The notes under the pieces were generated by a model. That model saw nothing but the letters and a program-made list of their open reading frames with translations, did no database searches and was not told where the DNA came from. A DNA stretch of 64,000 nucleotides from Phymatolithon calcareum. Its lineage: Eukaryota > Rhodophyta > Florideophyceae > Hapalidiales. The stretch is from NCBI GenBank assembly GCA_977006965.1, contig OZ345370.1, forward strand, positions 1,488,001 to 1,552,000. The letters run 5' to 3'. Positions 32,104 to 42,601 of the stretch are shown piece after piece. A program made the translations under genes and the position numbers. Each line of letters begins with the position of its first letter. Position 1 is the first letter of the stretch.

Positions 32104-34382
32104 TGCGAAGACGATCGCAGATACGTTGTGTTGTGTTGTCCAAGTTTTCACTTCGAATGAATGATACTATCGGGCCGCGAAGGAAGCAAGGCAGGTGAAC
32201 ATTTGAAGAAGCAAGCGAGATGCGGGGAAGGGAATCGGGCAATGGGAGAGAATGAAGACGGAGTTGAGCAAGTGGATTGAATAAAATTATGGGTAGCATG
32301 GGAAAAAGAGACGTGTGTCTCGAATTGGGGCATTGCATTTGTCATCGGTTGTGGTGTGGGACGTTGGGCAAGATTCAGCACACCTGTCGATAATTGAAGG
32401 AAAACGCCCGACCAGTCCGGAATCTCAGTGCATTGAATCTTTTGTCTTTCCGCATCCCGGGCTCACACTTTTCATTGGGCAATGCGTTTGTTCGATGCCC
32501 GTCCGTCATACAGTACGGTCATTAATGACCGTTTTTTACCAGCTGCAACTAGTCTGTTCAACCATCCACGTTCTATGATACTAGGCTTTTCAAGGTCGTT
32601 CCAAAATCTGATTTCATTACACTGAATCTGATTCTCTAGAGAATGTGTACAGTATGATACACGAACGGTTGACGTTTCTGTTCCACCACATTGCCGCCAT
32701 CGGCTCTCCCGTGCGGTCAGCGTACTGTACAGTAAACTTGCAGGAAAGAGAATGCATCTGCTCGACGGGAGGATATGCCGTACAGTCTCCAACAGCACTG
32801 ACAGAGAGAACATCATGATGATGGCCTGGGACAAGATTTGTGTAAAATAGGCAGCGCGTCTGCCAACGGGAACCACATCCCTGTCAGATCTGACAAATGC
32901 TAACGAACAAAGTCATCAGTGCTGCTAGACAGCTGTCTAAGCATATCAGATCTTCTTGAGCACCACATTAGCTGTGAGAAGCGTGCTTGGGGGGAAAGAG
33001 AAAAATCTAGCAGAGGAATCTGCGTGTCGATATAGAATATTCATTATGGAATTTTTAACGCAGTGGTTGTTTGGCTGGTGCTTGTGCCTGCACTCCAATT
33101 TGGTTGTGATGCGTGAAAACAGTGTACTAGGGAAGAATAGGGATTGTATGCGCAAGCGAGAACGGCCACAGGGAGCATACTCCGATCACTACTGTAAGCA
33201 ACAGACAGATACAGAGATTTTTCTTGAGAACATAATCTCTGCTGTCTTTACATCTCGTGTTCCGAAGTTGAATTTTTACATTCTAATCGAAAAGGGCAGT
33301 GCGTGCGTGCGTGCTAAGTCGTTAAACTTCCGCAGGAGAGATAGTCGACCTACAATCCCCACTTCTTACACCTTCAGGATGCAAATCGATTTCAATCCCT
33401 TTCTATATCCGCTGAACTCAGCTGTTCTACTGAACAGCTCATATTTTCCAAGCAGCACTCATTTCGAACAATACTCCGCGCATCGCGCCAAATGTATAAA
33501 TGCCATGTGCACCGCATCGATGAATTTTTTCAAGTACAGTCATCGCCATATTCAAAAAAAATTTTACTTTGGGGCATTCCCATAGTATTATTCTAAAGCA
33601 GGCCGAAACGTCCCCAAACTCTATGACATCTGCAGCCTCATGCGGCCAGCCAATATAGCGGGTGACGGAGTGGATAACCATCGAACCGTCAAGCAAGTTC
33701 TCCTTGAAATCGATGGCAGGCACTGTGTCATCATAAACCGATTCATTCGATGATTCCAGTATTTAGACTTCAAGGACAGGAAGTGTTGACCGCATAAAGT
33801 AACTTGGAGAGGTATGTATGATGGCCGGGGAGCACAATAAGCGAAGAAAAAGTTTATAGGTCGAGCGTGCATCACTTTTCAAGTACGCACAGTTGGTGAT
33901 AGGTCTAGTGGTATCATTGTTCTTTTCTGGCCTTCAGATGCTCTTGTTACAGGGGTTGAACTCTAAACGGAAGTGAAGTGCGTGCTCGATTTGATAAACA
34001 AGAGACTGTCACGTAAACTGTATAGTTATTGCCAGACGATGACCACCAGATCCGGTAAAGGCTCTCAATTTTCAGTATCACGGTTGAGAAAGCGTGGTAA
34101 CTGTGTACAAAGCATTGAAAAGTAAAACTGTTCTCGTCTACACTACCACAGCTTGAAGGAGACATAATGACGCTTGTTTGAGCCTGTACTTGTATGATGC
34201 AATAAGTCTCGCTTTTTAAAGATATATAAGCCCACTTTCGAAAATGCCCCGCAATCCAAGCGGCTAGTTGGAGTGAAATATTGTGTACTAAACCTGCCTC
34301 CGACCTATAGGAAGACGTCGAGGTGGAAAATGTTCCACCGAGCTATGCCCGGCAGGGTGTACGGAATAATAGTTTATGGTCC
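32104..34382. other. intergenic, no recognisable gene
   Basis: A 209-codon plus-strand frame (32956-33585) has no ATG at its left end and no motif. The minus strand at about 33439-33750 reads as plausible protein (GSMVIHSVTRYIGWPHEAAD) but is a fragment with no family I know. Several GTACTGTACAGTA-type motifs lie at 32500-32780. Confidence 0.4.
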
Positions 34383-34763
34383 TCAGCCTGAAGACGAAGC
34401 GTTCTTTGCAGCCTTGAACATAGTCATAACTTCATTAAAAGCGCGTTCTCTTTGTGCATCAGCTTTCTCAAAGCTCCAATGGTGCTCACCCTCGGCATAA
34501 ATCGGGTTACGTCCATCCTGTTGCACAGAGCACTGGTAGAACCAAAATGGGAATCCGAAATGCACCGTACACCGTTGACCGGGAAGACGACATAAGCTAA
34601 CCACGGAATGTAGACAGTCATCTTCCGCCTCTTGAATCGGTAGAGTAGAAAGACACACACTTTTTTGCAAGATAGTAGCAGCAGAGGACAGAAGAAAGTT
34701 ACTCATGCTCAAGATGCTCAGGTGTGGAAGAACAGGGTGCAGGCAGCTGTAGCGAAGCATCAA
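34383..34763 (-). CDS. doubtful ORF, unknown
   Basis: 126 codons. The C-terminal two thirds (CTVHFGFPFWFYQCSVQQDGR; EGEHHWSFEKADAQRERAFNEV) read like a folded protein. The start is unclear: a hydrophobic leader-like stretch (MLTALLTLALP) lies in a different frame just upstream at 34850, so an intron or frameshift may separate the parts. It may be a real small gene, a decayed gene or chance. Confidence 0.3.
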   Translation of the reverse strand: MMLRYSCLHPVLPHLSILSMSNFLLSSAATILQKSVCLSTLPIQEAEDDCLHSVVSLCRLPGQRCTVHFGFPFWFYQCSVQQDGRNPIYAEGEHHWSFEKADAQRERAFNEVMTMFKAAKNASSSG

Positions 34764-35141
34764 TGACAGACATCCGAGATTGAAATTTACTGGACGACGG
34801 AAAATGTGTCGGCAATGCTAAAGTAAGCAAAGCTGTCAACATCTTGGACTTGAGCACACACACGATATAAGCGAAAATGCTACAGGGCACACTACTTCAT
34901 ACCACAGGCGAACAACTTGCAAGCTGGAGCATGAGAAAAATTCCCTTCAATTGCAAATCTGGAATTCCACCAAGACGGCTTGCGATCTAAGGTTTCATTC
35001 AGGCAGAACAATGACGGCACAAATATCCGTCCTTTTCTCGGCATGCGGTAAAATATTGCTGGTTACAGTTTTAAAGTTGAACAACAGCACTCAATAAGTC
35101 CGTGCGATGTAATTGCTCCTTCTATTTCTGTTAAAAGTAAT

Positions 35142-35186
35142 AGAAGAGCTGCTCAGATACATAATATGTATCTGCGCAGCTCTTCT
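35142..35186. repeat. near-perfect palindrome, 22-bp arms, 1-nt centre
   Basis: Arms 35142-35163 and 35165-35186 pair with one mismatch (the centre reads ATA-A-TAT). An RNA copy would form a long, almost loop-less hairpin. Confidence 0.9.
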
Positions 35187-35417
35187 CTTTCTTTTTTATA
35201 GAATTATACTGAGGGCTCCTGACTCTCGAGAGGAAAAAGTAAATCTTTCCCTAATTTTGCAAATTTTGTAAGACGAGAGAGAGATTGCCATTGACCTAAT
35301 TAAAGCAGCTTCCAGGTCAGTCCATGGATTTCATGACGTGTCCTGTGCAGAAAATTAGTTCATAAAGTAAGGAGAGAAGACGATAGGCAGACAATGGTGG
35401 CGTAGAGCCTTTTTGGA

Positions 35418-35580
35418 CCTATTCTGGCTATCTCTGCCATGATCATCGTGGTCGAGATGGTCAGAATAGCCAGTTCGTTACTGAAATTCAAGTGATTTGT
35501 ACAGCCATGGTGGCTATACATCGTATACAGATTATGACGACCATCATGGCTGTACAAATCCCTTGAAGTTCAGTAACGAA
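35418..35580. repeat. nested inverted repeats, up to 40-bp arms
   Basis: The larger pair is 35474-35513 against 35541-35580 (40-bp arms, a few mismatches, including the TTGTACAGCCATG / CATGGCTGTACAA block). An outer-left pair, about 35418-35443 against 35440-35470, shares CTATTCTGG / CAGAATAG ends. Confidence 0.85.
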
Positions 35581-36203
35581 ATGGCGGACATAGCTTCCAC
35601 CGCACAAAGGAGCGGCATTCAGAATTTAAAGCTTCCTCTAGAGATACGCAATTCGGATGCACGGGACAATTCTGGGCCAATGGACGGCGGATGTTCGTGG
35701 TCAGGCATTGTCTAATTGCAAGAGAGAATGTGAATAAAAACAGCTTCCGCACATCCACATCCACCTGCGCATTTCATTTGCACACGCAGAGGATACCTTT
35801 GCCATTCTCCCTGATACGTTGGTCTTCCGCGAATATCTCCGCGCATCTGGCGACTCGTCGCAATGTTCGGTGGCAATAGGGGGAGCACCGTTTGGCCGAG
35901 ATACAGTATGATATGCATGCGAATAACTGGCTGAAACAGACGTAGCCAATCCGCCGCGGCTGTCAACGGACCTCGCATGGGTAATTTTACCTGTTTTTCA
36001 AACTTGAAAAATAGCGTGCCAATCTCACTTCGCCTCTCGCGAATTGCGAGAGATTGCCCCAACCAGGGGAATTCCCCTGCCCCAACAAGCAATACAAAGC
36101 CACAACGACACGGTTGCCAATTTTCACGACACTCGCATGCAGTTCCGTACACCTGCATCCGAGCCGCTCACACCGGCCTGACCCGGGGGCTGCGGCCTCT
36201 GTC

Positions 36204-37391
36204 ATGCGTCTGGTACCGTTCCGACCCATGCTCCCTGTGAGAGTCCCGCCAATGCGCATCCGCTTGGTCGCCACCATTCTGTCCGCCCTCCTGCTACTTA
36301 GCGTCTCCTCTTTCACGGCACTATTCTTGCTCGGACTCCGTCACGTCCTCTCCACACCGCACAAGCAATCCTTCCCGGTATACTTCGTCATCGACCATTC
36401 CACAAACGGCCTCTCCGCTAACGTTTCACTGAACCCGGAGCGTTTGCGTTTTGCAAACACAATACGCGCGCAACTCCGTCTCGAACTGCCGGACTCCGAC
36501 ATCAATCTCGCCAGCTCCGTCTTCGCCGTCTCCGCTCGTCTGCAACGCGTGCGACAGGTCATTCCCGTTCACAAAGACGATGAAGTCGCAGACGGCGGCA
36601 GCGGCGGTTTCGAGGTGTTCGACGTCGCCGCTGGCGGTGCACAAGCCGTGTTGCGCTTCCGTTCCAGTGCACATCGCGCCATGCGCGCTGTCGTCATGGC
36701 GCTTCCGTTGCTCACCGGTTTTGTCGACGAGTATCAACGGCTGCGAATAGACTTGTTGCGACACGACTTGTGTGCTGCAGGATGCATTGTCGGCGCACTT
36801 CCTAATAACGTGTATCTTGCGGTGCACGCACCTGTGCAGATTGCGCGCGCGGAATTATTACTCTACACCACGCGACGCGCGTTCATTGCCAGTCTCTTGC
36901 GCGACCAGGCGATCGCGTTCCTGCTCCTTACTGTCGTACTGTGGTATGTGATGCTGCTCGCTGTCGCGGTTTTGTACTGCGTTGGCGTCAAATTGCGCTC
37001 CGCGGTGGCGGCCTTGTGGGGGAGCGTGGGATGGCGATCGGAAGAGGCATCGCGATCTGTGGCGTCGGAGATTCATAGTGATGAAAAACCGAGCGGGAAG
37101 ACACGCGCAAAATCGTGCGGAATGGCCTGGTGTCAGGTCGGCGAGGATATGGTTAGCGGGGATTTGCCGCCGCTTTATAATAGCTTCTCGTATGAACGGG
37201 CTTTGTCTAGGGTGTCAGAGAATGAAGGTGGGTGTGGAGGAAGACGACGGAATGGATTGAGGAGACGGGTTTCGATGCAAAGCGCGACTGTCACAACGGC
37301 CTCCTCTAGCTGTTTATTGCCCTCTAAAGGCAACAGTATTGCTCCCCTTGTAAGAGCAACCCGTATGAACACGGTAGAGGCACCAGATTGA
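36204..37391 (+). CDS. seipin (lipid droplet biogenesis protein)
   Basis: 395 aa from ATG 36204; the frame opens earlier, but this ATG lies just before the first membrane segment. Two TM segments flank a lumenal domain: TM1 residues about 20-45 (LVATILSALLLLSVSSFTALFLL) and TM2 about 235-262 (IAFLLLTVVLWYVMLLAVAVLYCV). The lumenal part has the seipin order: QSFPVYFVIDHS, LELPDSDINLASSVFAVSARL (about 95-113), AVLRFRSSAHRAM, VVMALPLLTGFVDEYQRLRIDL. Seipin forms ER rings that organise lipid droplet assembly and neutral-lipid flow. The cytosolic tail is about 130 residues, Ser/Arg-rich and poorly conserved. A 50-residue upstream extension without TM character argues against the earlier start. Confidence 0.85.
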   Translation: MRLVPFRPMLPVRVPPMRIRLVATILSALLLLSVSSFTALFLLGLRHVLSTPHKQSFPVYFVIDHSTNGLSANVSLNPERLRFANTIRAQLRLELPDSDINLASSVFAVSARLQRVRQVIPVHKDDEVADGGSGGFEVFDVAAGGAQAVLRFRSSAHRAMRAVVMALPLLTGFVDEYQRLRIDLLRHDLCAAGCIVGALPNNVYLAVHAPVQIARAELLLYTTRRAFIASLLRDQAIAFLLLTVVLWYVMLLAVAVLYCVGVKLRSAVAALWGSVGWRSEEASRSVASEIHSDEKPSGKTRAKSCGMAWCQVGEDMVSGDLPPLYNSFSYERALSRVSENEGGCGGRRRNGLRRRVSMQSATVTTASSSCLLPSKGNSIAPLVRATRMNTVEAPD

Positions 37392-38614
37392 GCTTCATCT
37401 TGTCTTGTATATTATTGCGACTCTTATTACTGCAATTTTGTATACTACGTCGAGTGGCGAAAAGCAATTGATATGAAGATGTAAAGTTGGACATATGTCG
37501 AGCATGTCGAAGATGATGCACGCAAACTTTTTGAGAAATGTTTAGTAAAAACGCCCCGCAATTTAATCATGCTATGCTTGACTACTGCATGATGTTCTGT
37601 ATTGTACAATGTAAGAAAAATTGTTCAGTTTCAGCCCTTGTCGAGCCTGCAAATCCGTGGTCACAGGGATGCACATGCTTCACAAGCCATGAACCACATG
37701 CTTTTTTTGGTTTTTTCCAATACGTGCGAAAATGTCTTTCCCTAGGCAGGCTTGAAACGAATCGTCGCCGCACGCCATCAAGCACGAGCGTCCCTAGTGG
37801 CATGGAGAAGCATTTACAGGTTTGCCAGAACCATGTTGCCAGTAACAAATGAGTTCTCTTGACTTGTCATGGGCAACGGCGGACTGTTGTGTACGTTTTG
37901 CAAAGCGCTTGGACGCCTCACAGTTGGCGACATCTTTCCCTGCGCAGGCGACGAGGCAGGTGTTCTTCGTACCTTGTCAATCAACGACCGAAACGCAACA
38001 GCTGCTGTGATGGAGAAACCGGCAACGATTCCAGGTTCCATGACTGAGGAGAGTTTGTTCACTTTCTGAGGACGGCCGTCTTGTCGAAGTGAGCGTTGTG
38101 CTTTTGTTTACCCTAGCGGCTGCCGCGCAACCGCACTTTGGCCAGCAACGCTTGATGTCTTAGAACTTCCACAAATATGGAAAAAATAGCAGAAATGTCA
38201 CTCATTGCTGCATGCAAATTTGCAGGAATCTTCGGATCATTGCATTGCGCATCTGGACATCATTGCATACCATAAATCCGCAATATTTTTATGATAAAAT
38301 ATTGCATATGATATAGACTCACCGAAACAGCTAATCATTCTAAAATTTCTATTGGCCAATGCAAAAATGCACCGAAAAATCCTATTCCGTATGTTTTCAT
38401 TGGCTGCTTGATTATTTTGAACTTGCATTTTTCTTTCCAAATAGTCCAATATTTTAGAAAAGTTGGACCATTCTTTGGAAGTTTTCTACACGCTGTTTTC
38501 TTTACAGTGCAATGTATTTACAGGAATTCGAGGATCAAGCTCCTTTCTGGACGACGGCGACTCAATATCGTTTCTTTCGAAGAGCAGTTGAACTAACTTC
38601 CATCAGTCCGTAAA
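37392..38614. other. intergenic, no recognisable gene
   Basis: About 1.2 kb. Small open frames around 37814-38069 lack motifs. A hairpin GCAATATTTTTA...AAATATTGC is at 38280-38305. The AT-rich 38150-38600 block may be the NOG2 promoter region. Confidence 0.45.
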
Positions 38615-40276
38615 ATGCCAAAAGTGAAGCCGAAGCTCACCCCGGGCGTGAACGGGAAGGCTCCCCGCCATGCATTCGATGCCGACCGTGGCAATTCCAA
38701 GTTTGGCCATGGCCGCGACCGCGCAACTGTCAAACGGTTGCACATGTACAAGACGAAGGCACATAAGCGCGACCGCAACGGAAAAATCATCGACGGTGCC
38801 GGTGACCTCACCAGTCGCACTCCAGAGGTTGGCGCGGGCCGCGTAGCGCCAAACCGGAAATGGTTTGGCAACACGCGTGTCGTGCAGCAACAGGACCTTG
38901 CCAGGTTCCGTGAAGCAATCACAAAAGCCCAGTCCGATCCGTACTCCGTGCTGTTAAAGCAGCGAAAGTTACCGATGGGACTTATTGCAGATAACGATAC
39001 GGAGCAGCGTGCGCTCGCGGGTGCCAAAATTGGACTTTTGGCCAATGAGCCATTCGATGAGACATTTTCACGCAAGCGGAGACGGAAACGCCCCCGTTTG
39101 GCCGTCAGCTCTATGGCGGAGCTCGCAAGCGCGGCGTCGAAAAAGACGGACGACTTTGATAAGGAGGAGGAGAGGAAGTATGCTGAGGCAGAGGAATACG
39201 CCAAGCGCGTCGCGGCGGAATCTAAGCCTGATCCGGAAGTCAAGGAAGGTTTGCGATATGACGATTTGAAGGAGGCTGTGCAAGCCCGCGTCTTTGATAA
39301 GGGGCAAAGTCGCCGCATTTGGGGTGAGCTGCACAAAGTCATCGACTCTAGTGATGTCATAATTCAGGTCATAGATGCGCGAGATCCTATGGGCACGCGG
39401 TCCAAGTATTTGGAAAATTTTGTGCAACGTGAATGTCGTCATAAGCATCTCGTTCTGTTGCTCAACAAGGCTGACCTCATTCCGGCATGGGCATCGTCGC
39501 GATGGTTGCGTATTCTCTCCCGTGAGTTCCCAACTCTGGTGTTCCATTCCAGTATTACGAACCCATTCGGGAAAGGTTCGCTAATTAATCTCTTGCGTCA
39601 GTTTAAGGCGTTGCATCCGGAGAAAAAATCAATATCCTGCGGGCTGGTGGGATATCCCAATGTTGGAAAATCCAGTGTTATCAATACGCTGCGCGGCAAA
39701 AAAGTGTCGAAAGTGGCTCCCATTCCAGGAGAAACTAAGGTTTGGCAATATGTCACCCTCTTCCGATCCGTTTTTCTCGTCGATTGTCCCGGTGTTGTTC
39801 ACGATTCTACCAGAAATTCTGAAGCAGAGTCAGTTCTCAAAGGTGTTGTTCGCATTGAATCGTTGAAAGATACGGCGGCAGAATATATTCCTATGTTACT
39901 GACTCGCGTGGAGAAGCAATACATCGCACGGACGTATGGAGTTTCAGACTGGGAGGATGCCGAGGATTTGCTCGAAAAAATTGCACGAAAAGCCGGCAAA
40001 TTGTTGAAGAAGGGAGAACCGGATCTGAATTGTGTTGGACGAATGATCCTCTCTGACTTCCAGCGTGGTAAGCTCCCTTGGTTCGTTCCTCCACCTGACG
40101 AGAAGGCTGAAGGAGAAGCAGCACGAGCGGCTGAGGAAGCCGCAGAGGCTGAGAAGGAGAAAGCAGAAGATGATAAACCAGTACCAGTGACCATAAGGCA
40201 TGAAGACATTCGGGGATTGAAAACGTCGGAACTATTAGCGGATGGTAATGAGCCCGCTGTCAGTGATGCGGAATAG
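38615..40276 (+). CDS. NOG2: NOG2/GNL2 nucleolar GTPase (60S ribosome assembly)
   Basis: 553 aa from ATG 38615. The N-terminal NGP1NT region (VKRLHMYKTKAHKRDRNGKI; RTPEVGAGRVAPNRKWFGNTRVV) is specific for Nog2/GNL2. The circularly permuted GTPase follows: DAR motif (QVIDARDPMGTR, 252-262), G4 NKAD (284-287), G1 GYPNVGKSS (346-354), G2 PGET (371-374) and G3 DCPG (390-393). The middle has a Lys/Arg-rich nucleolar stretch (SRKRRRKRPR). Nog2 acts on pre-60S particles in the nucleolus and nucleus. Length fits the fungal and plant family (about 480-730 aa). All GTPase motifs are intact. Confidence 0.95.
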   Translation: MPKVKPKLTPGVNGKAPRHAFDADRGNSKFGHGRDRATVKRLHMYKTKAHKRDRNGKIIDGAGDLTSRTPEVGAGRVAPNRKWFGNTRVVQQQDLARFREAITKAQSDPYSVLLKQRKLPMGLIADNDTEQRALAGAKIGLLANEPFDETFSRKRRRKRPRLAVSSMAELASAASKKTDDFDKEEERKYAEAEEYAKRVAAESKPDPEVKEGLRYDDLKEAVQARVFDKGQSRRIWGELHKVIDSSDVIIQVIDARDPMGTRSKYLENFVQRECRHKHLVLLLNKADLIPAWASSRWLRILSREFPTLVFHSSITNPFGKGSLINLLRQFKALHPEKKSISCGLVGYPNVGKSSVINTLRGKKVSKVAPIPGETKVWQYVTLFRSVFLVDCPGVVHDSTRNSEAESVLKGVVRIESLKDTAAEYIPMLLTRVEKQYIARTYGVSDWEDAEDLLEKIARKAGKLLKKGEPDLNCVGRMILSDFQRGKLPWFVPPPDEKAEGEAARAAEEAAEAEKEKAEDDKPVPVTIRHEDIRGLKTSELLADGNEPAVSDAE

Positions 40277-40666
40277 TCAGCCTGCAGGCCTTTATTTTTA
40301 TCATGCCTACAGAAAGGTGCTTTGTCATTCTTCGACTTTTACATTTTTGATAAAACTGTTGCTGGTCCTGTACAGTTTTGCGACATAGCCTACTGGCCCT
40401 GTTTCTTTCGATAAGGCAATGGGTCATAGTACTATCCAAAATCGAGCCCACCAAGAGGGGCGAATGTGTCTCCGTGGTGCACAAATGCTTGTGGTTGGAC
40501 CGAGATCGCTGATACTCTATTTCGAGCACTAAGGGAAGTCCGTCTTTTCCGATAGGTTGGCTTCAACTGGACGATGGACCTGCCCGCGTTGAGCTGTCAA
40601 TACCTCAACCCAAGTATGCGAAATAGATTATTTGACGTGCGCTCAAATTGACTGGCACAATGATCA
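40277..40666. other. intergenic, no recognisable gene
   Basis: 390 bp, 3' side of NOG2 up to the piggyBac-like remnant. No ORF of note. Confidence 0.4.
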
Positions 40667-41161
40667 GTGCCGGCAGGAGAGCCTGAACCGGGAGAAGAAG
40701 GATTGGTCATTTCGTGGCAATTGTTCTCTGCTGGCTATGTGCGTCATTGGTGGCTGTTTGTTATACTCCGGAGCTCACTCAAAGGGACAGAAAATGACCC
40801 AAGCGTAAGTTTACGAAGAGCTGGGGATGCAGCTGATCGACAACTCATACGACACGTACCACGCTCGACGTCGCTCCGCCGCGCCAGAGCGAAAATTTGT
40901 ATCTGGTACTGGTGTTGGTTCTCATCTAACGCCAACAAAAAGGAAACGGAAGACTGCGGATGGGTGCTCACTCCTTATACGTTGCAAAACAGATGCAATG
41001 GTTGCAAATGTATGAAGACGAGGCTTGTTTGCTCATCCTGCACAAGGCTTGACGGTCCTCTAATCTACATTTGCGGTACATCCAAGGGTAAGGACTGCTT
41101 TGCCCGACACGTAGAGCTGCTCCATGGGCTCGATGTCTTTGACGACGCAGAGAGCGAGTAA
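40667..41161 (+). pseudogene. frameshifted piggyBac-like transposase C-terminal remnant
   Basis: The frame opening at 40667 has no ATG. Its last 50 residues form a Cys/His cluster, RCNGCKCMKTRLVCSSC followed by GPLIYICGTSKGKDCFARHVELLH, the arrangement of the C-terminal zinc finger of piggyBac-type transposases. A different frame at 40827-40965 carries ERKFVSGTGVGSHLTPTKRKRKTADG, the type of basic linker expected just before that finger, so a frameshift near 40965 breaks the coding sequence. The catalytic DDE domain is missing. I saw no terminal repeats. The call rests on motif order recalled from the family; HMM search would settle it. Confidence 0.6.
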
Positions 41162-41377
41162 AGTTTTATTATTAAAGCTAGATAAACATGCGCATGTATT
41201 TCTAACTTTTATTGTTCGGGATTTTTACTCCGTTGAGGACACCATATTTCGCAATTTAATAGCGCTGTTGACGAGCCTATTGTACCCGAAAGTTGATCAG
41301 AAAGGATATTTTATTGTAAGGTTTACTCAAGCTGACGACAAGAGAACTTTTCGAAGTCAGGTAACCTTTGCTTTCCG

Positions 41378-42298
41378 CTAGGGGTACGGCGGCGCCGGAC
41401 GTGGTGCCCATCCGACGTGCCCTGAATAAGTGCCTGATGGAAGCGGCGGTGGCGCACCGGCAGGGTAAGCAGCGTGCGGGAGTGGAGCATGGCCCTGTAA
41501 CCAGGAATGAGTCGATGGCGGCGGCATGGAATGTTGCAAATGCACAGCGCCATTTTGTGAACCATGGATCGGCTGCATGTAATGCGAATTGTGATATGCT
41601 TGTTGTGCCTGCTGGGATGGTGGTCGATCGGCGAACATCGTGTGCTGGCGAAGAGTATCACCCGGTGCGCTTGCGGCTGCAGCCTTTGCGCGTTTCGCGA
41701 GAATGCGCTCCGCCTGGGATCCATGGCGTTCACGAAAGTTCCCATCCTTCTTGAAGGCGTACTGTACCACGATTGGACGGTTTCCAATGTATTGACCGTG
41801 CATGATGGATATGGCATTGTCTGCGGATTCAAAGTCTGCATATTTCACGAATCCGAATGATTTTGACACTCCAGAGTCGGGGTCGCGTGTAATACAGGCG
41901 GGTTCTATTAGAGTGCCGAAAGTTGAGAATGCATCGTGTAGCAGTTTTTCATCTGTGTCCTCCGAGAGATTACCAATGAATAGGTTTGCCCCAACGTCAA
42001 GTGAGCGCCGGTCGACGGCAGATTGCGAAACACGTATAGGTTTGCCGAACAATTTCACCATATTTAACACCTTGTTAGCGTACGCAGCGTCGAGCGGTGT
42101 GTGGAATTCGCAGAAGCCATACCCATGATGTTTCCCTGTGATTCGGTCGCGCGGGATGTAGACATGCTTTACCGGCGACGCCTGCTGCATTAACTCCCAC
42201 AGCATATCATCCGTCACCTTGTCGTCAAGCTGCCCGATGTACACAGTCGCCTCCGCATTGCGCTCCGATGGATTCTTGTTCACACCTGACACGGCCAT
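41378..42298 (-). CDS. SF3B4: splicing factor 3B subunit 4 (SF3B4/SAP49)
   Basis: 306 aa from ATG 42298 (the frame opens 58 codons upstream, but MAVSG fits the family start). RRM1 (residues about 18-95) has RNP2 VYIGQL and RNP1 GYGFCEF; RRM2 (about 105-185) has NLFIGNL and SFGFVKY. Between and after them are the family-specific DKVTDDMLWELMQQASPV and KDGNFRERHGSQAERILA. The C-terminus is Pro/His/Ala-rich, shorter than in animals (about 424 aa), as often in protists. SF3B4 is part of the U2 snRNP SF3b complex, contacts pre-mRNA upstream of the branch site and binds SF3B2. Its presence agrees with introns being retained, though few. Divergent from the Lys/Ser-rich gene, 303 bp between starts. 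Confidence 0.95.
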   Translation of the reverse strand: MAVSGVNKNPSERNAEATVYIGQLDDKVTDDMLWELMQQASPVKHVYIPRDRITGKHHGYGFCEFHTPLDAAYANKVLNMVKLFGKPIRVSQSAVDRRSLDVGANLFIGNLSEDTDEKLLHDAFSTFGTLIEPACITRDPDSGVSKSFGFVKYADFESADNAISIMHGQYIGNRPIVVQYAFKKDGNFRERHGSQAERILAKRAKAAAASAPGDTLRQHTMFADRPPSQQAQQAYHNSHYMQPIHGSQNGAVHLQHSMPPPSTHSWLQGHAPLPHAAYPAGAPPPLPSGTYSGHVGWAPRPAPPYP

Positions 42299-42601
42299 TC
42301 TGTTAGCCGTAGAGCAAACCCGAACGCAGTGCACCTTAAACGCTCCGTTGATGCTTTTAGAGCTTTTTTGCATACGTGGACACCTGACGACATATGATAC
42401 CCTATGCTTTGAGACTGCTAGAAAATCGCCCTGAAAATTAATGGAAAATAGAAAAAGGCAGCAATTCAACATGTTGAACAGTGAAGAGCTGTCTCAAAGC
42501 TGACAGTTACATCATGCGGTACATTTTCAACAGCGCGACGAACTTTACCTTGGCGCCCGGGAATTCGGTAACCAAGGCTGTCGCAGTCTCGGAGCGCAGT
42601 C

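Larger units (their letters stand above)
34764..36203. other. intergenic with a cluster of palindromes
   Basis: No credible gene. Holds a palindrome at 35142-35186 and an unusually dense set of nested inverted repeats at 35418-35580. GATACAGTATGAT-type motif near 35900. Confidence 0.55.

Noticed and set aside
32956-33585. 209-codon plus-strand frame
   Set aside because: Left end has no ATG, no motif; the opposite strand is equally open.
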